Origin: Pseudobacter sp051955275
Lineage (GTDB): Bacteria; Bacteroidota; Bacteroidia; Chitinophagales; Chitinophagaceae
NCBI RefSeq assembly: GCF_051955275.1
Contig: NZ_JBQCGW010000300.1
Coordinates: 19,793-83,792 of the forward strand
Direction of reading: 5' to 3'
DNA length: 64,000 nucleotides
Shown: positions 1-9,354 of the stretch, in pieces
How positions within the stretch are numbered: position 1 is the stretch's first letter
Layout: each line of letters starts with the position of its first letter
The notes under the pieces: generated by a model
Told to the model about the DNA's origin: nothing
Seen by the model: only the letters and a program-made list of their open reading frames with translations
Database searches by the model: none
Made by a program: the position numbers and the translations under genes

Positions 1-102
1 GATATCGCAGCTTTGCTGTCTGATATGGTCCTGCGCATGGCTCGCATTGACCATTAGCGCCAGGGCGGCGCCGGAAATGAATTTCAACAGGGTCTTGAAC
101 AT
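1..102 (-). CDS. N-terminal part of a secreted protein, cut by the window edge
   Basis: The minus strand from an ATG at 102 reads 34 codons to the window edge without a stop. The product starts MFKTLLKFISGAALALMV and continues to an Ala-Ser-His-Ala-Gln segment. This is a standard signal peptide (basic start, hydrophobic core, AXA-Q cleavage site) as seen in many Bacteroidota exported proteins. The mature part visible is only about ten residues, so no family can be named. It is transcribed in the same direction as the SDR gene at 211-972, with about 110 bp between them. Confidence 0.6.
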   Translation of the reverse strand, partial: MFKTLLKFISGAALALMVNASHAQDHIRQQSCDI

Positions 103-177
103 ACGGTAACGGTTTTTGGACGGAACTTGGATGTGTCAAAAGTAATCAATTCAAAAACTCTGCCAAGCCTTTGTCAA

Positions 178-210
178 CAAAAAACGCATTAAAATAATGG
201 TTATTGCGTA
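178..210 (-). terminator. Weak terminator-like hairpin after the SDR gene
   Basis: Directly downstream of the SDR stop codon, the minus strand can form a 5-bp stem ACGCA/TGCGT followed by a run of T. The stem is short and the loop long, so this is a tentative call. Confidence 0.3.
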
Positions 211-972
211 TTAACCTTGCTTATAAAAGTATAGGGAATTGGCCTGGGCCGTACAGGTGAGCACCAGGTCATTTATGCAGACATGTTGGGGTAAAGTGGT
301 GGTATAGAACACTACTTCGGCCACATCTTCCGGGCTAAGGGGCTGGAATCCGTCATATACTTTGGAGGCCTGGGATTCATCGCCTTTGAAGCGGACAGTG
401 GAGAATTCCGTTTCGGCGGCGCCGGGGTGGATGGCCGTTACCTTGATCCCGTGGCGGAGCAGATCTATGCGCATGCCTTTGGAAATAGCTTCCACGGCAG
501 ACTTGGTGGCGCAGTAAGCGTTTCCTTTTTCATACACTTCTTTGGCGGCGGTGGAACCGATATTGATGATATGCCCTTTAGTGTTTTTTATCAGCAGGGG
601 CAGCACAGCCTTGGTCACATACATGAGTCCTTTCAGGTTGGTGTTGATCATGGTCTCCCAGTCGTCGAGGTTGGCATCATCCACATAATCCCGGCCCAGG
701 GCCAGCCCTGCATTATTGATCAGTACATCTATGTTCTGCCAGGCAGCAGGCAATGTTTCAATGGCTTTGAAAGTAGCGTTGCGGTCCTGCACATCAAAAT
801 GCAGGGTGAGGATTTCTGTATTGTGAGCGGCAGATAATTGCTCTTTGATGGCCTGGAGTCTGTCTTTCCTGCGGCCGGTGATGATGAGCCTGTATCCGTT
901 GGCTGCGAACTTAGCTGCAAAAGCCTTTCCGAATCCTGCCGTAGCACCGGTGATCAATACTGTTTTTGCCAT
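211..972 (-). CDS. SDR family NAD(P)-dependent oxidoreductase (YdfG-like)
   Basis: A 253-residue classical short-chain dehydrogenase/reductase. The Rossmann nucleotide-binding motif GATAGFG lies at residues 9-15, NNAG at 86-89, the catalytic serine at 140 (NIGSTA), and the YxxxK pair at Tyr153 and Lys157. Length and motifs fit the classical SDR family. The closest named group by overall pattern is the YdfG/serine 3-dehydrogenase type, which reduces 3-hydroxy acids and related small carbonyls, but the substrate cannot be read from sequence. It stands alone, followed on the far side by a palindromic element at 1023-1056. Confidence 0.9.
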   Translation of the reverse strand: MAKTVLITGATAGFGKAFAAKFAANGYRLIITGRRKDRLQAIKEQLSAAHNTEILTLHFDVQDRNATFKAIETLPAAWQNIDVLINNAGLALGRDYVDDANLDDWETMINTNLKGLMYVTKAVLPLLIKNTKGHIINIGSTAAKEVYEKGNAYCATKSAVEAISKGMRIDLLRHGIKVTAIHPGAAETEFSTVRFKGDESQASKVYDGFQPLSPEDVAEVVFYTTTLPQHVCINDLVLTCTAQANSLYFYKQG

Positions 973-1022
973 GATGTGAATGATTTTGAGGCTGCAATCT
1001 AAAGAAAAATATATAAGGATAT

Positions 1023-1056
1023 GCCCAGTCGCTCGCGGGGACGCGAACGACTGGGC
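1023..1056. repeat. REP-like palindrome, possible terminator of the 1093-3774 gene
   Basis: The segment forms a long hairpin: GCCCAGTCG (1023-1031) pairs with CGACTGGGC (1048-1056). After one C/A mismatch, TCGCG (1033-1037) pairs with CGCGA (1042-1046) around a GGGA loop. On the minus strand it follows the stop of the T9SS-cargo gene and is followed by a T-rich stretch, so it may terminate that transcript. The 23 bases 1032-1054 recur exactly at 37851-37873, which marks it as a dispersed element. Confidence 0.6.
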
Positions 1057-1092
1057 ACACCTTGATTTTACGGGGCATACGCTGTTTTGAAT

Positions 1093-3774
1093 TTACCGGA
1101 TCAGCACCGCGGAACCTTTTTTCACTATCCACTGGCCGAGATAATCTTCGGCCTTCACTACCCATACATAAGCGCCGGGGTCCTGCATCTTGCCGGCAAT
1201 GCGGCCATCCCATCCCATATTCTGCTGTGAGGTCTGGAATACCAGCTGTCCCCAGCGGTTGTATACCTGGAAGTAACTGAGCTTTGAAATACCTGCCAGA
1301 ATGGGCCTCAATACATTGTTCTGCGAAGCGCCAGGTCTGAATGCATTCGGAACGAACACATCGGGTTTTGTTTTGAATACTTTGATATTGATGGTATCAT
1401 CAGCATAACAGCCTTCAAAAGTGGAGGCACGCATATAATAAGTGAAGTGCTCGTTCAGCATTGCGGTGGGATTGAATCCACGGGTGGTGCTGAGATAGTT
1501 CGGAGGCCACCATTCGATGAATTCAGCACCACTTCCCTGCAACCGGAGCGGCTGGCCGGTTACGATGGTAGTGTCATTGCCGGCAAACGCCATGATCTGC
1601 GGCCTTACCGTTACAGTAACGGAGTCGTATCTCGGTTTCGGACAACCGAGAATATCCGTCACCCGCATCACATAGGTAGTGGTTCGCAACGGCCATACAA
1701 CAGGTGTCAGCGATGTGGGATTATTCATGGTATTGGCAGGACTCCATAGGAGTTTGTTGGCTACCATGGATGCCTGCAGCTGAATGGTATCCTCATAACA
1801 GATGATGGCGTCAGGGCCTGCATTGGCAATGGGGTAAGGCACGGTGTGCACATTCAGCAGGTCCGTTTTATTGCACTTGCCTATTTCTGCCAGCAGGGTG
1901 AAGGTGGCATTACCGGGCGGACAGACCAATGGGCTTTTGGCATTTGCATCATCAATGGGACTGCCGGCAGGATTACTGCTCCAGGTGAATTTCAGGCCAT
2001 CTGAAATTGGCCGGAGCCGTATGGTATCCGTGAGACAGATAGTAGTGTCCGGTCCTGCATTGAGGGTTACCACACTGACTGTCCGTACACGCACACTGTC
2101 ATTATTGATACAGCCATTTTCGTCTAACCGTACCCGGTAGGTAGTGGTAATGGAAGGCCATACCAGCGGAGTTCCTGTATTGGCATTGAGGATATCAGTG
2201 GCGGGCGTCCAGCTGAACACACCAAAGCCGCTGGCCTGCAGCTGCAATGTGTCCTGAACTGGACGGTTGCTGCAGATCAGCGTGTCTTTAAAAGCCAGGG
2301 TGATGGTAGGCTTGTCTTTAATCTCGATGACATTCTTCTCCAGGGTATCGATACATCCTTTATCGCTTTCTACTATCAGTCTTACCGTTTTGAATCCGGT
2401 GGTGGAATATTTCCAGGAAGGATTTCTGATGGTGCTGAAATCCTGCGTGGAGGTTTCATCTCCGAAGTCCCACCGCCATTTATTAACGGTGCCGTACGCG
2501 CTGGTGGTACGGTCTGTGAATGCCACGGGATTGAGTATGCAGGATCCCCTGAAATCGAAGGCGGGCGTGAATCCCGGCCATACTTTGGCAATGGTGGTGG
2601 TGGAATCGAAACATTGTCCGGCAAGGATCACTTTCAGTTTGATGGTATAATCATTGGGTGCCAGGTAAAGATGCTGCACCATACCATCAGATGTGAATAC
2701 GGTATCCCGTTTACTGCCATCGCCATAATCCCAGATATACATGGTGCCTGCAGGGTTCACCTGTTCATTGCGGAAGGTCACATTGAAGTCATCGCAGTAG
2801 GAGTAATCCGGTTCCAGCCTGGCTCTGAGCGGGATACAGTCAGACACACGGATATGTATTTCTTTATGATGAACGTTGATGAGTACATTGTTGCGGTATT
2901 CGGATACGCAGGCTTTCACCACATATTGTCCTTCTGCCGAAGGGGCGATGCCTGAAAGGATACCGGTTTTGGGATCGATGGTGGCATTGAATCCCATGGG
3001 GGAGCTGCCGGAATAACTGCCACTGTAATTAAGTGTATTGTAGGGTGGTGCTGCTGCAGGGTTAGGGCTTGGGCAGTTGGGACATACATTGCCCTGGCCA
3101 CCCCCGGTGTAGGCATCGCAGAGCGAGTACACCAGTGAGTCAGTGAGTTTGCCTACGGAATTGGTATCGGAATCGATGGCTGAAAAATCGAAGGTGAAGT
3201 AGGAGCCATAACAGATGGCTACTGCATCGCGGGGATCGAATTTGGGGCTGGAGTTCTTGAATGCGTCAGGCACCAGGGCTACATCATCACCGGGGATCTT
3301 AGCCAGGTAGGTCGCTCCATAGGAGTCACTGGGGGCGGCAACGTTCTGGATGCCGGTGATGCGGCAGCAACGCTGGAATGAGATGGTATATCCGCCGGGA
3401 ATATCGGGCAGGGTAACATTGGTGGTAAAGAAACGGAGGCGGTAACAGACATCATTGGGCGGGTTGGAGATACAGGGGTTGGAAGCAGGATCGTAGCGGA
3501 TGAAGCTCTCACTGCTCATGGCTGCGATCTCCGTGCCATACAGGCTGTTCCCATAGGTTTGGAAGATGGTGATCGGAACGCTGGTCTCCAGCTGGCCCGG
3601 GGCATTCTGATTACAATCGATATAAAGTTTCAGGGTAAGTTCATAGCGGGAAGTACCGGTGACGGTACCCGGTCCGATGTATTTATATGACATCTCCCCA
3701 CCCCGTATATGCGCAGCATGGAGCGAAGAAAGGGTCAACATGAATAATGCAAGCCAAAGTAGTTTTCTCATCAT
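1093..3774 (-). CDS. Large secreted PKD-domain protein with T9SS type-B C-terminal sorting domain
   Basis: 893 residues. An N-terminal signal peptide (MMRKLLWLALFMLTLSSLHA) is followed by a beta-rich N-terminal region, then PKD-like domains around residues 310-490 (for example a WDYGDGS motif and WRWDFGDE). A series of repeats follows that share a spaced pattern with TICxxDTIxL and T(T)TY(x)(V/M)R around 490-790. The final about 90 residues (FVPNAFRPG..., YNRWGQLVF..., GWDG..., Y-V-W-V-V-K-A) are the gliding-motility-associated C-terminal domain, the type-B signal for type IX secretion. The protein is thus expected to be exported through the outer membrane and either released or held at the cell surface. 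Its substrate or partner is not evident. The mRNA start ATGATGAGAAAA shares nine bases with the start region of the susC gene at 16039. Confidence 0.85.
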   Translation of the reverse strand: MMRKLLWLALFMLTLSSLHAAHIRGGEMSYKYIGPGTVTGTSRYELTLKLYIDCNQNAPGQLETSVPITIFQTYGNSLYGTEIAAMSSESFIRYDPASNPCISNPPNDVCYRLRFFTTNVTLPDIPGGYTISFQRCCRITGIQNVAAPSDSYGATYLAKIPGDDVALVPDAFKNSSPKFDPRDAVAICYGSYFTFDFSAIDSDTNSVGKLTDSLVYSLCDAYTGGGQGNVCPNCPSPNPAAAPPYNTLNYSGSYSGSSPMGFNATIDPKTGILSGIAPSAEGQYVVKACVSEYRNNVLINVHHKEIHIRVSDCIPLRARLEPDYSYCDDFNVTFRNEQVNPAGTMYIWDYGDGSKRDTVFTSDGMVQHLYLAPNDYTIKLKVILAGQCFDSTTTIAKVWPGFTPAFDFRGSCILNPVAFTDRTTSAYGTVNKWRWDFGDETSTQDFSTIRNPSWKYSTTGFKTVRLIVESDKGCIDTLEKNVIEIKDKPTITLAFKDTLICSNRPVQDTLQLQASGFGVFSWTPATDILNANTGTPLVWPSITTTYRVRLDENGCINNDSVRVRTVSVVTLNAGPDTTICLTDTIRLRPISDGLKFTWSSNPAGSPIDDANAKSPLVCPPGNATFTLLAEIGKCNKTDLLNVHTVPYPIANAGPDAIICYEDTIQLQASMVANKLLWSPANTMNNPTSLTPVVWPLRTTTYVMRVTDILGCPKPRYDSVTVTVRPQIMAFAGNDTTIVTGQPLRLQGSGAEFIEWWPPNYLSTTRGFNPTAMLNEHFTYYMRASTFEGCYADDTINIKVFKTKPDVFVPNAFRPGASQNNVLRPILAGISKLSYFQVYNRWGQLVFQTSQQNMGWDGRIAGKMQDPGAYVWVVKAEDYLGQWIVKKGSAVLIR

Positions 3775-3955
3775 TTACTACCGTTTTGATTTGGCCGGTT
3801 TTATGCCGGTAGCCGTAAATAGAGTACAACAGGTGGGTTGTAGAAGGGATATTGAATTCGGGATGTTGAATATACACAATCCTACGCCCGGATGGCCGGG
3901 AATCTGATAAATTTAATACGATATAAATGCGGGGACAGTTGGTAGGAAATTCCCG

Positions 3956-4783
3956 TTATTTCAGGGGGCCGCGGACCATTGTCTGGCAGGCATCGCAAAA
4001 GCGGTACAGGAGCTGGTTTGCGCGTGCTGTTTCTTCCAGCATGCCCATATGGCCGGAATTGTTGAGGATCTCAACAAAAGAAAAAACGGGAAGATAGGTC
4101 TGTGGAAGCACCTGGTCCGGCGGGATGGTGGCATCGTGCTGCCCGATCACAAAAAGTACGGGCTGTGTAATGGCCTGAAGGATAGCGGTCCGGTCCGGAC
4201 GGCGGATCATCGCTTCGTAATAACCGATCAGGCTCTGCGGGTGAAAACCTGCATACCGGTCAGTGACCTGCTGCACCAGTTCCGGGTTGTCCTTACGGGT
4301 TAGTTCCGAAAAAAGATTGGGAGTTGCCTGTTCCAGGAATCTGGCAGCGCCATGTTCTTTGATGAATTCAATGCCGCGCCTGCGGATATTTTTCCTTTCT
4401 TCACTGTCTGCCAGTGCCGTACTGTGAAAGAGTCCCAGACCAAGCAGTTTTTGCGGAAATTTTTCTGCAAATGCCAGCGAGATATAGCCTCCCATGCTAT
4501 GCCCGATCAGTATGGCCGCAGGGATCTGTTCTTCTTCGAGTATCTGGTGAATGCCGTCGGCAAATGTTTCCATTGACCAGTGGAAAGAGTCAGCCGTGGA
4601 ATGGCCGCTGCCGGGAAGATCCGGAACGATGACGGTAAAATGCTGCTGCAGGAATTCCTGTTGTAAAGCCCATCCCTGGCTGTCTTCCGCAAAACCATGC
4701 ACCAGTATCACGGCAGTGCCCTTACCTGCTTTGCGGTAATACCATTGCTGACCGCTGGTAGTGATGGTTTTTTCGATGAACAT
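3956..4783 (-). CDS. Alpha/beta-fold hydrolase
   Basis: 275 residues with the complete catalytic set of the alpha/beta hydrolase fold. The oxyanion HG motif is at 29-30, the nucleophile elbow GHSMG gives Ser96, the acid is Asp217 (GQHD) and the base His245 (NSGHMG). A cap domain spans roughly residues 125-195. Members of this group include esterases and C-C hydrolases, and the substrate is unknown. It lies 12 bp downstream of the DUF4105 gene and shares strand with guaB, so the three may be one transcript. Confidence 0.85.
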   Translation of the reverse strand: MFIEKTITTSGQQWYYRKAGKGTAVILVHGFAEDSQGWALQQEFLQQHFTVIVPDLPGSGHSTADSFHWSMETFADGIHQILEEEQIPAAILIGHSMGGYISLAFAEKFPQKLLGLGLFHSTALADSEERKNIRRRGIEFIKEHGAARFLEQATPNLFSELTRKDNPELVQQVTDRYAGFHPQSLIGYYEAMIRRPDRTAILQAITQPVLFVIGQHDATIPPDQVLPQTYLPVFSFVEILNNSGHMGMLEETARANQLLYRFCDACQTMVRGPLK

Positions 4784-4795
4784 ACGAACAGTTTT

Positions 4796-5965
4796 TTATT
4801 TGCTTCTGTAAAATGAGCGTACCAGTATCAGGCCCATCAATGGTGCGATGGCCGGATTCAGTTGCTGCGGCAGGAAGAACCAGCAGAGCAGCGCCAGACC
4901 GGTAAGCATGCAAACGATGCGGAAATATTTCCGGATCCATTGCTTCTTTGCATTGAATAGCAATGCCGGTGCCACAACCAGGTGTGTAGGAATTGCCCAG
5001 AGCAGATTATAGTTGTTCCTGCACACATCATCCACTCGTATGATCCAGAGGGTGAGGAGCAGTACGCCCATCGCGCCCAGCAGGAAGAAGAAAAAGAAGT
5101 CAAAGCCTGTCAGGATTTTGTTGGCCCATTCCTTATTCATTACACTGAGCGCCGTGACGGCTATCAGCAGGACTGCGAATGCCATTACCGGGGAAATGGC
5201 AGTGCGGGAATCGCCGCTGATGGGGGCGGGGGACAGTATAACACTGGAACTGCTCACAAGCTGCCTTCCATCCATATTGGTTTTATCCATGGCCAACATC
5301 AGGTAATCCGGCAGGAACATCGCTCCTTTGTTATCGGCCCTGGCATCGAGGTGGGCTCCCAGCAGAATATCGATACCGAACTTACTCCAGGTCATCCCGG
5401 TGGAATCGAGGTATTGATGAATGAGGTTCCGGTAAGTGGTTTCGGGCGTGGGCAGCACCTGACCGTACTGAACGGAATCGCCTGCATATTTCACAATGAT
5501 ATCGCGGGCGCGGGTGGTACAATTGTCTGTATAGAAGTAGTAATAATAATGACGGTTGGCTTCTGTGCTGTTGGTCATCAGTGCATGGATCAGCGCCTGT
5601 TTCTGTTGACAGGAGAGATTGAGCACCTGTTCGGTTACGCCTCTGCCTGCGCTCTGGTATTCATAAACAAAATCACTAAAGGGGTATGCCGATAAGGAAT
5701 ACAGCATAAGCCCTTTAGTGAATTTTATAAAGAACTCAGGATCTCTGTCGTCGAAGGTTCCGTAGTTGAAAACATAGTCCAGTGCACGGCTGCTGTCGAT
5801 CACCCTCACAGCGGTATGTCCGAAAGTGGAATACAATTCCGCACCGGGGCTGCAGGTGAGCAGGCTCACACGCAGGCGGCAATCAGTGGAATCGGTTCCG
5901 GTATCTGCTTTCAGGGTTGCGCAAAGCAGGGTTAGCACCAACAGTAGGACCGGCGTTTTTTTCAT
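4796..5965 (-). CDS. DUF4105 (Lnb N-terminal domain) membrane protein
   Basis: 389 residues. A signal peptide (about 1-20) is followed by a periplasmic DUF4105 domain, related to the N-terminal domain of lipoprotein N-acyltransferase Lnb. Conserved His50 (FGHTAVRV) and Cys149 (TDNCTTR) match the expected active-site pair. The C-terminal third holds about four to five hydrophobic helices (around 250-385). The family is common in Bacteroidota, and an acyl-transfer role in lipoprotein or envelope maturation is inferred from the domain only. It starts 27 bp after guaB and ends 12 bp before the hydrolase. Confidence 0.8.
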   Translation of the reverse strand: MKKTPVLLLVLTLLCATLKADTGTDSTDCRLRVSLLTCSPGAELYSTFGHTAVRVIDSSRALDYVFNYGTFDDRDPEFFIKFTKGLMLYSLSAYPFSDFVYEYQSAGRGVTEQVLNLSCQQKQALIHALMTNSTEANRHYYYYFYTDNCTTRARDIIVKYAGDSVQYGQVLPTPETTYRNLIHQYLDSTGMTWSKFGIDILLGAHLDARADNKGAMFLPDYLMLAMDKTNMDGRQLVSSSSVILSPAPISGDSRTAISPVMAFAVLLIAVTALSVMNKEWANKILTGFDFFFFFLLGAMGVLLLTLWIIRVDDVCRNNYNLLWAIPTHLVVAPALLFNAKKQWIRKYFRIVCMLTGLALLCWFFLPQQLNPAIAPLMGLILVRSFYRSK

Positions 5966-5992
5966 GAACAGTGTTTTCGGGAATGAGGCTGA

Positions 5993-7495
5993 TTATCTTC
6001 TGCTGTAGTTCGGAGCTTCCCTGGTGATCTCGATATCGTGCGCATGACTTTCTTTCATGGCTGCACTTGTTATCTTGATGAACTGGGCTTGTTGGAGTGC
6101 CTTGATGTCTTTGGCGCCAACATATCCCATACCTGCACGGAGCCCGCCTACATACTGGTAAACAATTTCACTGAGACTGCCTTTGTAGGCAACACGTCCT
6201 TCAATTCCTTCCGGTACAAACTTCTTGATATCATCCTCTACATCCTGGAAGTAGCGGTCGCCACTGCCCTTGCTCATGGCGCTGATAGAGCCCATGCCAC
6301 GGTATTGTTTGAACTTACGTCCTTCGTAGATGATGGTCTCGCCGGGGCTTTCTTCTGTGCCTGCAAACACACCGCCCATCATTACCAGGTTGGCGCCGGC
6401 AGCGAGTGCCTTCACCATATCACCTGTATAACGGATACCACCATCCGCAATCAGCGGAATGCCTTTTTTATGAAGAACGGAAGCTGCTTCCATTACTGCA
6501 GTGATCTGGGGAACTCCGGCACCTGCCACAATACGTGTGGTACAGATGGAACCAGGTCCGATACCTACTTTCACACAGTCAGCACCTGCATCGGCCAGAG
6601 CCAGTGCACCAGCGGCAGTACCTACGTTACCGGCGATCACCTGGAGCTTCTTGAAATTTTTCTTCAGGAGCTTCAGTGCATCGATCACACCTTTGGAATG
6701 ACCGTGTGCGCTATCCAGGCAAACCACATCCACACCGATCTGCTGAAGGGCGGAAGCCCTGTCGAGCAGGTCGCCGGTAATGCCGAGGGCAGCACCTGCG
6801 AGCAGACGGCCATAGCTGTCTTTCACCGCGTTGGGGTAACTGCTGAGCTGGAGGATATCCCTGTAGGTGATCAGTCCCAGCAGGGTACCGTCTTTACGTA
6901 CTACAGGGAGCTTTTCTATTTTATGTCCTTTGAGGATCTTTTCCGCTTTTTTGAGGTCGGTGCCTTCGGGAGCAGTGATGAGGTTCTGGCTGGTCATCAC
7001 TTCGGCTACCTTGCGTTTGTTGTCGGTCTCGAAACGGAGATCGCGGTTGGTAAGGATCCCAACCAGTTTGTTTGCGTTATCGATAATGGGAATTCCACCG
7101 ATCTTGTTTTCTTTCATCAGGCGGAGGGCATCTCCGATGGTGGCATTCTGGTGAAGGGTGATGGGGTCGATGATCAGACCGCTTTCACTACGCTTCACTT
7201 TACGGACCTGCTCTACCTGCTTTTCGATACTCATATTCTTGTGCAGGATACCTATGCCGCCTTCACGGGCCAGTGCGATCGCGAGGTTGGCCTCAGTGAC
7301 CGTATCCATTGCCGATGACAACATGGGAATATTCAGAACGATACTTTTGGTGAGATTGGTACTGATATTGGTTTCCCTGGGGAGGACCTGGGAATATGCG
7401 GGTACCAGTAAAACGTCGTCGAACGTTAAACCATCGCCAAAAAACTTACTCGATTGGGGGGATTTTGTTCCGGGAGCGTTATTTATTCTTGCCAT
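5993..7495 (-). CDS. guaB: Inosine-5'-monophosphate dehydrogenase
   Basis: Oxidises IMP to XMP with NAD+, the committed step of GMP synthesis. The TIM barrel is interrupted by two CBS domains at about residues 108-168 and 170-230. The catalytic loop GPGSICTTR places the nucleophile at Cys318, and the flap motif is YRGMGS. The ATG at 7495 (MARINN) is preferred over an in-frame TTG six bases upstream because it gives the usual length of about 500 residues. Spacing suggests it leads a guaB-DUF4105-hydrolase transcript. Confidence 0.97.
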   Translation of the reverse strand: MARINNAPGTKSPQSSKFFGDGLTFDDVLLVPAYSQVLPRETNISTNLTKSIVLNIPMLSSAMDTVTEANLAIALAREGGIGILHKNMSIEKQVEQVRKVKRSESGLIIDPITLHQNATIGDALRLMKENKIGGIPIIDNANKLVGILTNRDLRFETDNKRKVAEVMTSQNLITAPEGTDLKKAEKILKGHKIEKLPVVRKDGTLLGLITYRDILQLSSYPNAVKDSYGRLLAGAALGITGDLLDRASALQQIGVDVVCLDSAHGHSKGVIDALKLLKKNFKKLQVIAGNVGTAAGALALADAGADCVKVGIGPGSICTTRIVAGAGVPQITAVMEAASVLHKKGIPLIADGGIRYTGDMVKALAAGANLVMMGGVFAGTEESPGETIIYEGRKFKQYRGMGSISAMSKGSGDRYFQDVEDDIKKFVPEGIEGRVAYKGSLSEIVYQYVGGLRAGMGYVGAKDIKALQQAQFIKITSAAMKESHAHDIEITREAPNYSRR

Positions 7496-7599
7496 GTGCA
7501 AAGGTATGGTAGCAAAACAATATGCTCCAAATGAAATTTTGTTAAACAGTTGAATCCCTTTCCCATAGCGGGTTTTGGCAATTTGTCAGCGGTCTGTCA

Positions 7600-8703
7600 T
7601 CACCTGAGGCGGTACATTTTCCCAGGCAGCGCTTCAATCACCTGCTGCAGTTCCAGGTTCAGCAGCGCACCCGCCAGATTTCCCGGCGTAAGGCCGCTCC
7701 TGGTGCTGAATTCCTCCATATGCACCGCGTCTTTCAAGCGCATCATGTCTACCAGTGCGGATTCTGCAACACTCAGTTCCGGAAAAAGCCGTGGTTGCAG
7801 CACCGGCTTCCTTTCCTGCTCCTGCCAGCCCATCCATTGCAGCAGATCGTCTGCAGACCGCAGCAAAGCTGCCTTATTATCCCTGATCAACTGGTTACAC
7901 CCCTCGCTGCGGAGGTCAGTCACCCTGCCCGGAACAGCAAACACGTCCCTGTTATACCCATTCGCCAGCTCTGCCGTGATCATACTGCCTCCTTTCACAC
8001 CCGTTTCTATCACCACCACCGCATCACAACAGCCCGCCACAATCCGATTGCGGGTAGGGAAATGATGCTTGTCAGGCTGCTTTCGGCTGCTGAACTCCGT
8101 TAGTAGCCCGCCCTCCTGCATCATTTCTTTTGCCAGCCCCGCATGTTCCTTCGGATAGATAGTGCCCATCCCATGCGCCAGCACCCCAACCGTCGGCAAG
8201 CCTGCCGTCATCGCCGCCCTGTGCGCCACCGCATCGATCCCGAAAGCAAGACCACTTAAAATACAAACACCCGGAATAGCTTCTGCCAACTCTTTTATCA
8301 GTTCCTCCGTTATTCTCTTTCCATATGCAGAATTCGTTCTGGTGCCCACCACCGCCAGCATCTTCCCTGCATTCAGATCAGCCCCGCCTTTGTAAAACAG
8401 CAAAACCGGCGGATCATAACACTGCAGCAATCTCCTCGGATAAGCTTCATCATTTATACTCAGCACCTTCACCTGGTACTTCTGTATAAACCGCAGCTCC
8501 TGTTCCTCCTCTGAAAAATCTTTGTATGCCACAATATTCCTGGCACGCAATGCACCAATCCCTTCCACCTTCTCCAGCTGTTTCCCTGAGGCCTTGAAAA
8601 CAGCTTCTGCGGAACTGAAATGTTTCATCAGTAATCTTGCCTGCCCATCACCAATGAGGGGGATATTGCGGAGTGCAAGCAGATACAGCAGATCATTTTT
8701 CAT
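7600..8703 (-). CDS. dprA: DNA-processing protein DprA
   Basis: 367 residues. DprA binds incoming single-stranded DNA and loads RecA during natural transformation. Seen: an N-terminal helix-hairpin-helix/SAM-like segment (about 1-70), the Rossmann-like core with the GTR, SGLAFGID and GMGTIYPKEH motifs, the conserved HFPTRNRIVAGCCDAVVVIE region, GGSMITAELA and NRDVFAVPG, and a C-terminal winged-helix domain (about 300-367). It is complete. A long gene-free stretch lies upstream. Confidence 0.95.
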   Translation of the reverse strand: MKNDLLYLLALRNIPLIGDGQARLLMKHFSSAEAVFKASGKQLEKVEGIGALRARNIVAYKDFSEEEQELRFIQKYQVKVLSINDEAYPRRLLQCYDPPVLLFYKGGADLNAGKMLAVVGTRTNSAYGKRITEELIKELAEAIPGVCILSGLAFGIDAVAHRAAMTAGLPTVGVLAHGMGTIYPKEHAGLAKEMMQEGGLLTEFSSRKQPDKHHFPTRNRIVAGCCDAVVVIETGVKGGSMITAELANGYNRDVFAVPGRVTDLRSEGCNQLIRDNKAALLRSADDLLQWMGWQEQERKPVLQPRLFPELSVAESALVDMMRLKDAVHMEEFSTRSGLTPGNLAGALLNLELQQVIEALPGKMYRLR

Positions 8704-9354
8704 GGAGTGCGTTTTTGTAGGGGAGATATACGTATGTGTTGCACCGTTAGATTCTTTTCATATTGTTGCTGTTGCTGCGGCCAAAGGGTATGAAACGGCG
8801 CTGTAAAACATACCCACACCTTTTGGTTGGTTGATGGGCTTTTGAGGGGTATGTTAGGGCGGCGGTGCAGGGCCGGGCGATAGGAACGTATGTTTTGAAG
8901 GCGCCTTGTTCATACCCTTTGCGGCAGCCTGGGCACCCGGGAGGTGTAACAGATAGAGGCAACAGCAAACGATATCTGCGCCATGCAGCGTGGTGAAAAA
9001 TGATAGCTGCATCTCTTGCACTCTGGGGAGGGGCAGGAGGGGAAAGCTTCGGGATGCGAAAGTAAATTGGGCAGGGGCTGCGTGGAGCGGGAGATTAGTA
9101 TCGGAGATGGATATGCGAAATCTTGTGGAAGGAAAGAGGTGAAAGAGTATTCATGCAGGTTGTGGCACGTTGATGGTGCCAGAGCCGTGGATGGGTATGA
9201 AAATCCGGTCTTCAAAACCAAGGCGCAAAAGACGAACAGAATTACATAAGCTTAATCTCTCCAGACAAAAGCAAAATAGTACCCCAAAAATGTGCGGTTT
9301 GTTTTGCAACCGGAATTTTTATGCCCTCCACGGCAAAAGCCGATAAAGCAAAAT
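8704..9354. other. 651-bp gene-free stretch with recurring GTATG-type words
   Basis: No convincing gene is seen; the short open frames have no start context or family resemblance. It holds the hairpin listed at 8774-8928 and several scattered words such as GGGTATGAA, GGGTATGTT and CGTATGTTTTG in both orientations. Both flanking genes are minus strand, so it also contains the dprA promoter near 8704-8760. A short CGGC-AAAA-GCCG hairpin lies at about 9339-9350, just beyond the end of the PorE-like gene. Confidence 0.5.
8774..8928. repeat. Imperfect inverted repeat, about 40-bp arms
   Basis: Left arm 8774-8813 and right arm 8888-8928 are reverse complements with a few mismatches. Shared blocks are GCTGC, AAAGGGTATGAA, GGCGC and AAAACATAC. 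A nested pair, AACATACCC (8807-8815) with GGGTATGTT (8847-8855), could form an alternative inner stem. The structure could be a folded RNA, a miniature mobile element or a protein-binding site; no coding capacity is evident. Confidence 0.5.

Noticed and set aside
6038..7318. Long open frame (426 codons) on the strand opposite guaB
   Set aside because: It is an antisense shadow of a highly conserved gene; the product is Cys/His-rich with no family resemblance.
9016..9249. Short open frames between dprA and the PorE-like gene
   Set aside because: Composition looks random, with no start context or family features; overlapping frames on both strands are equally open.
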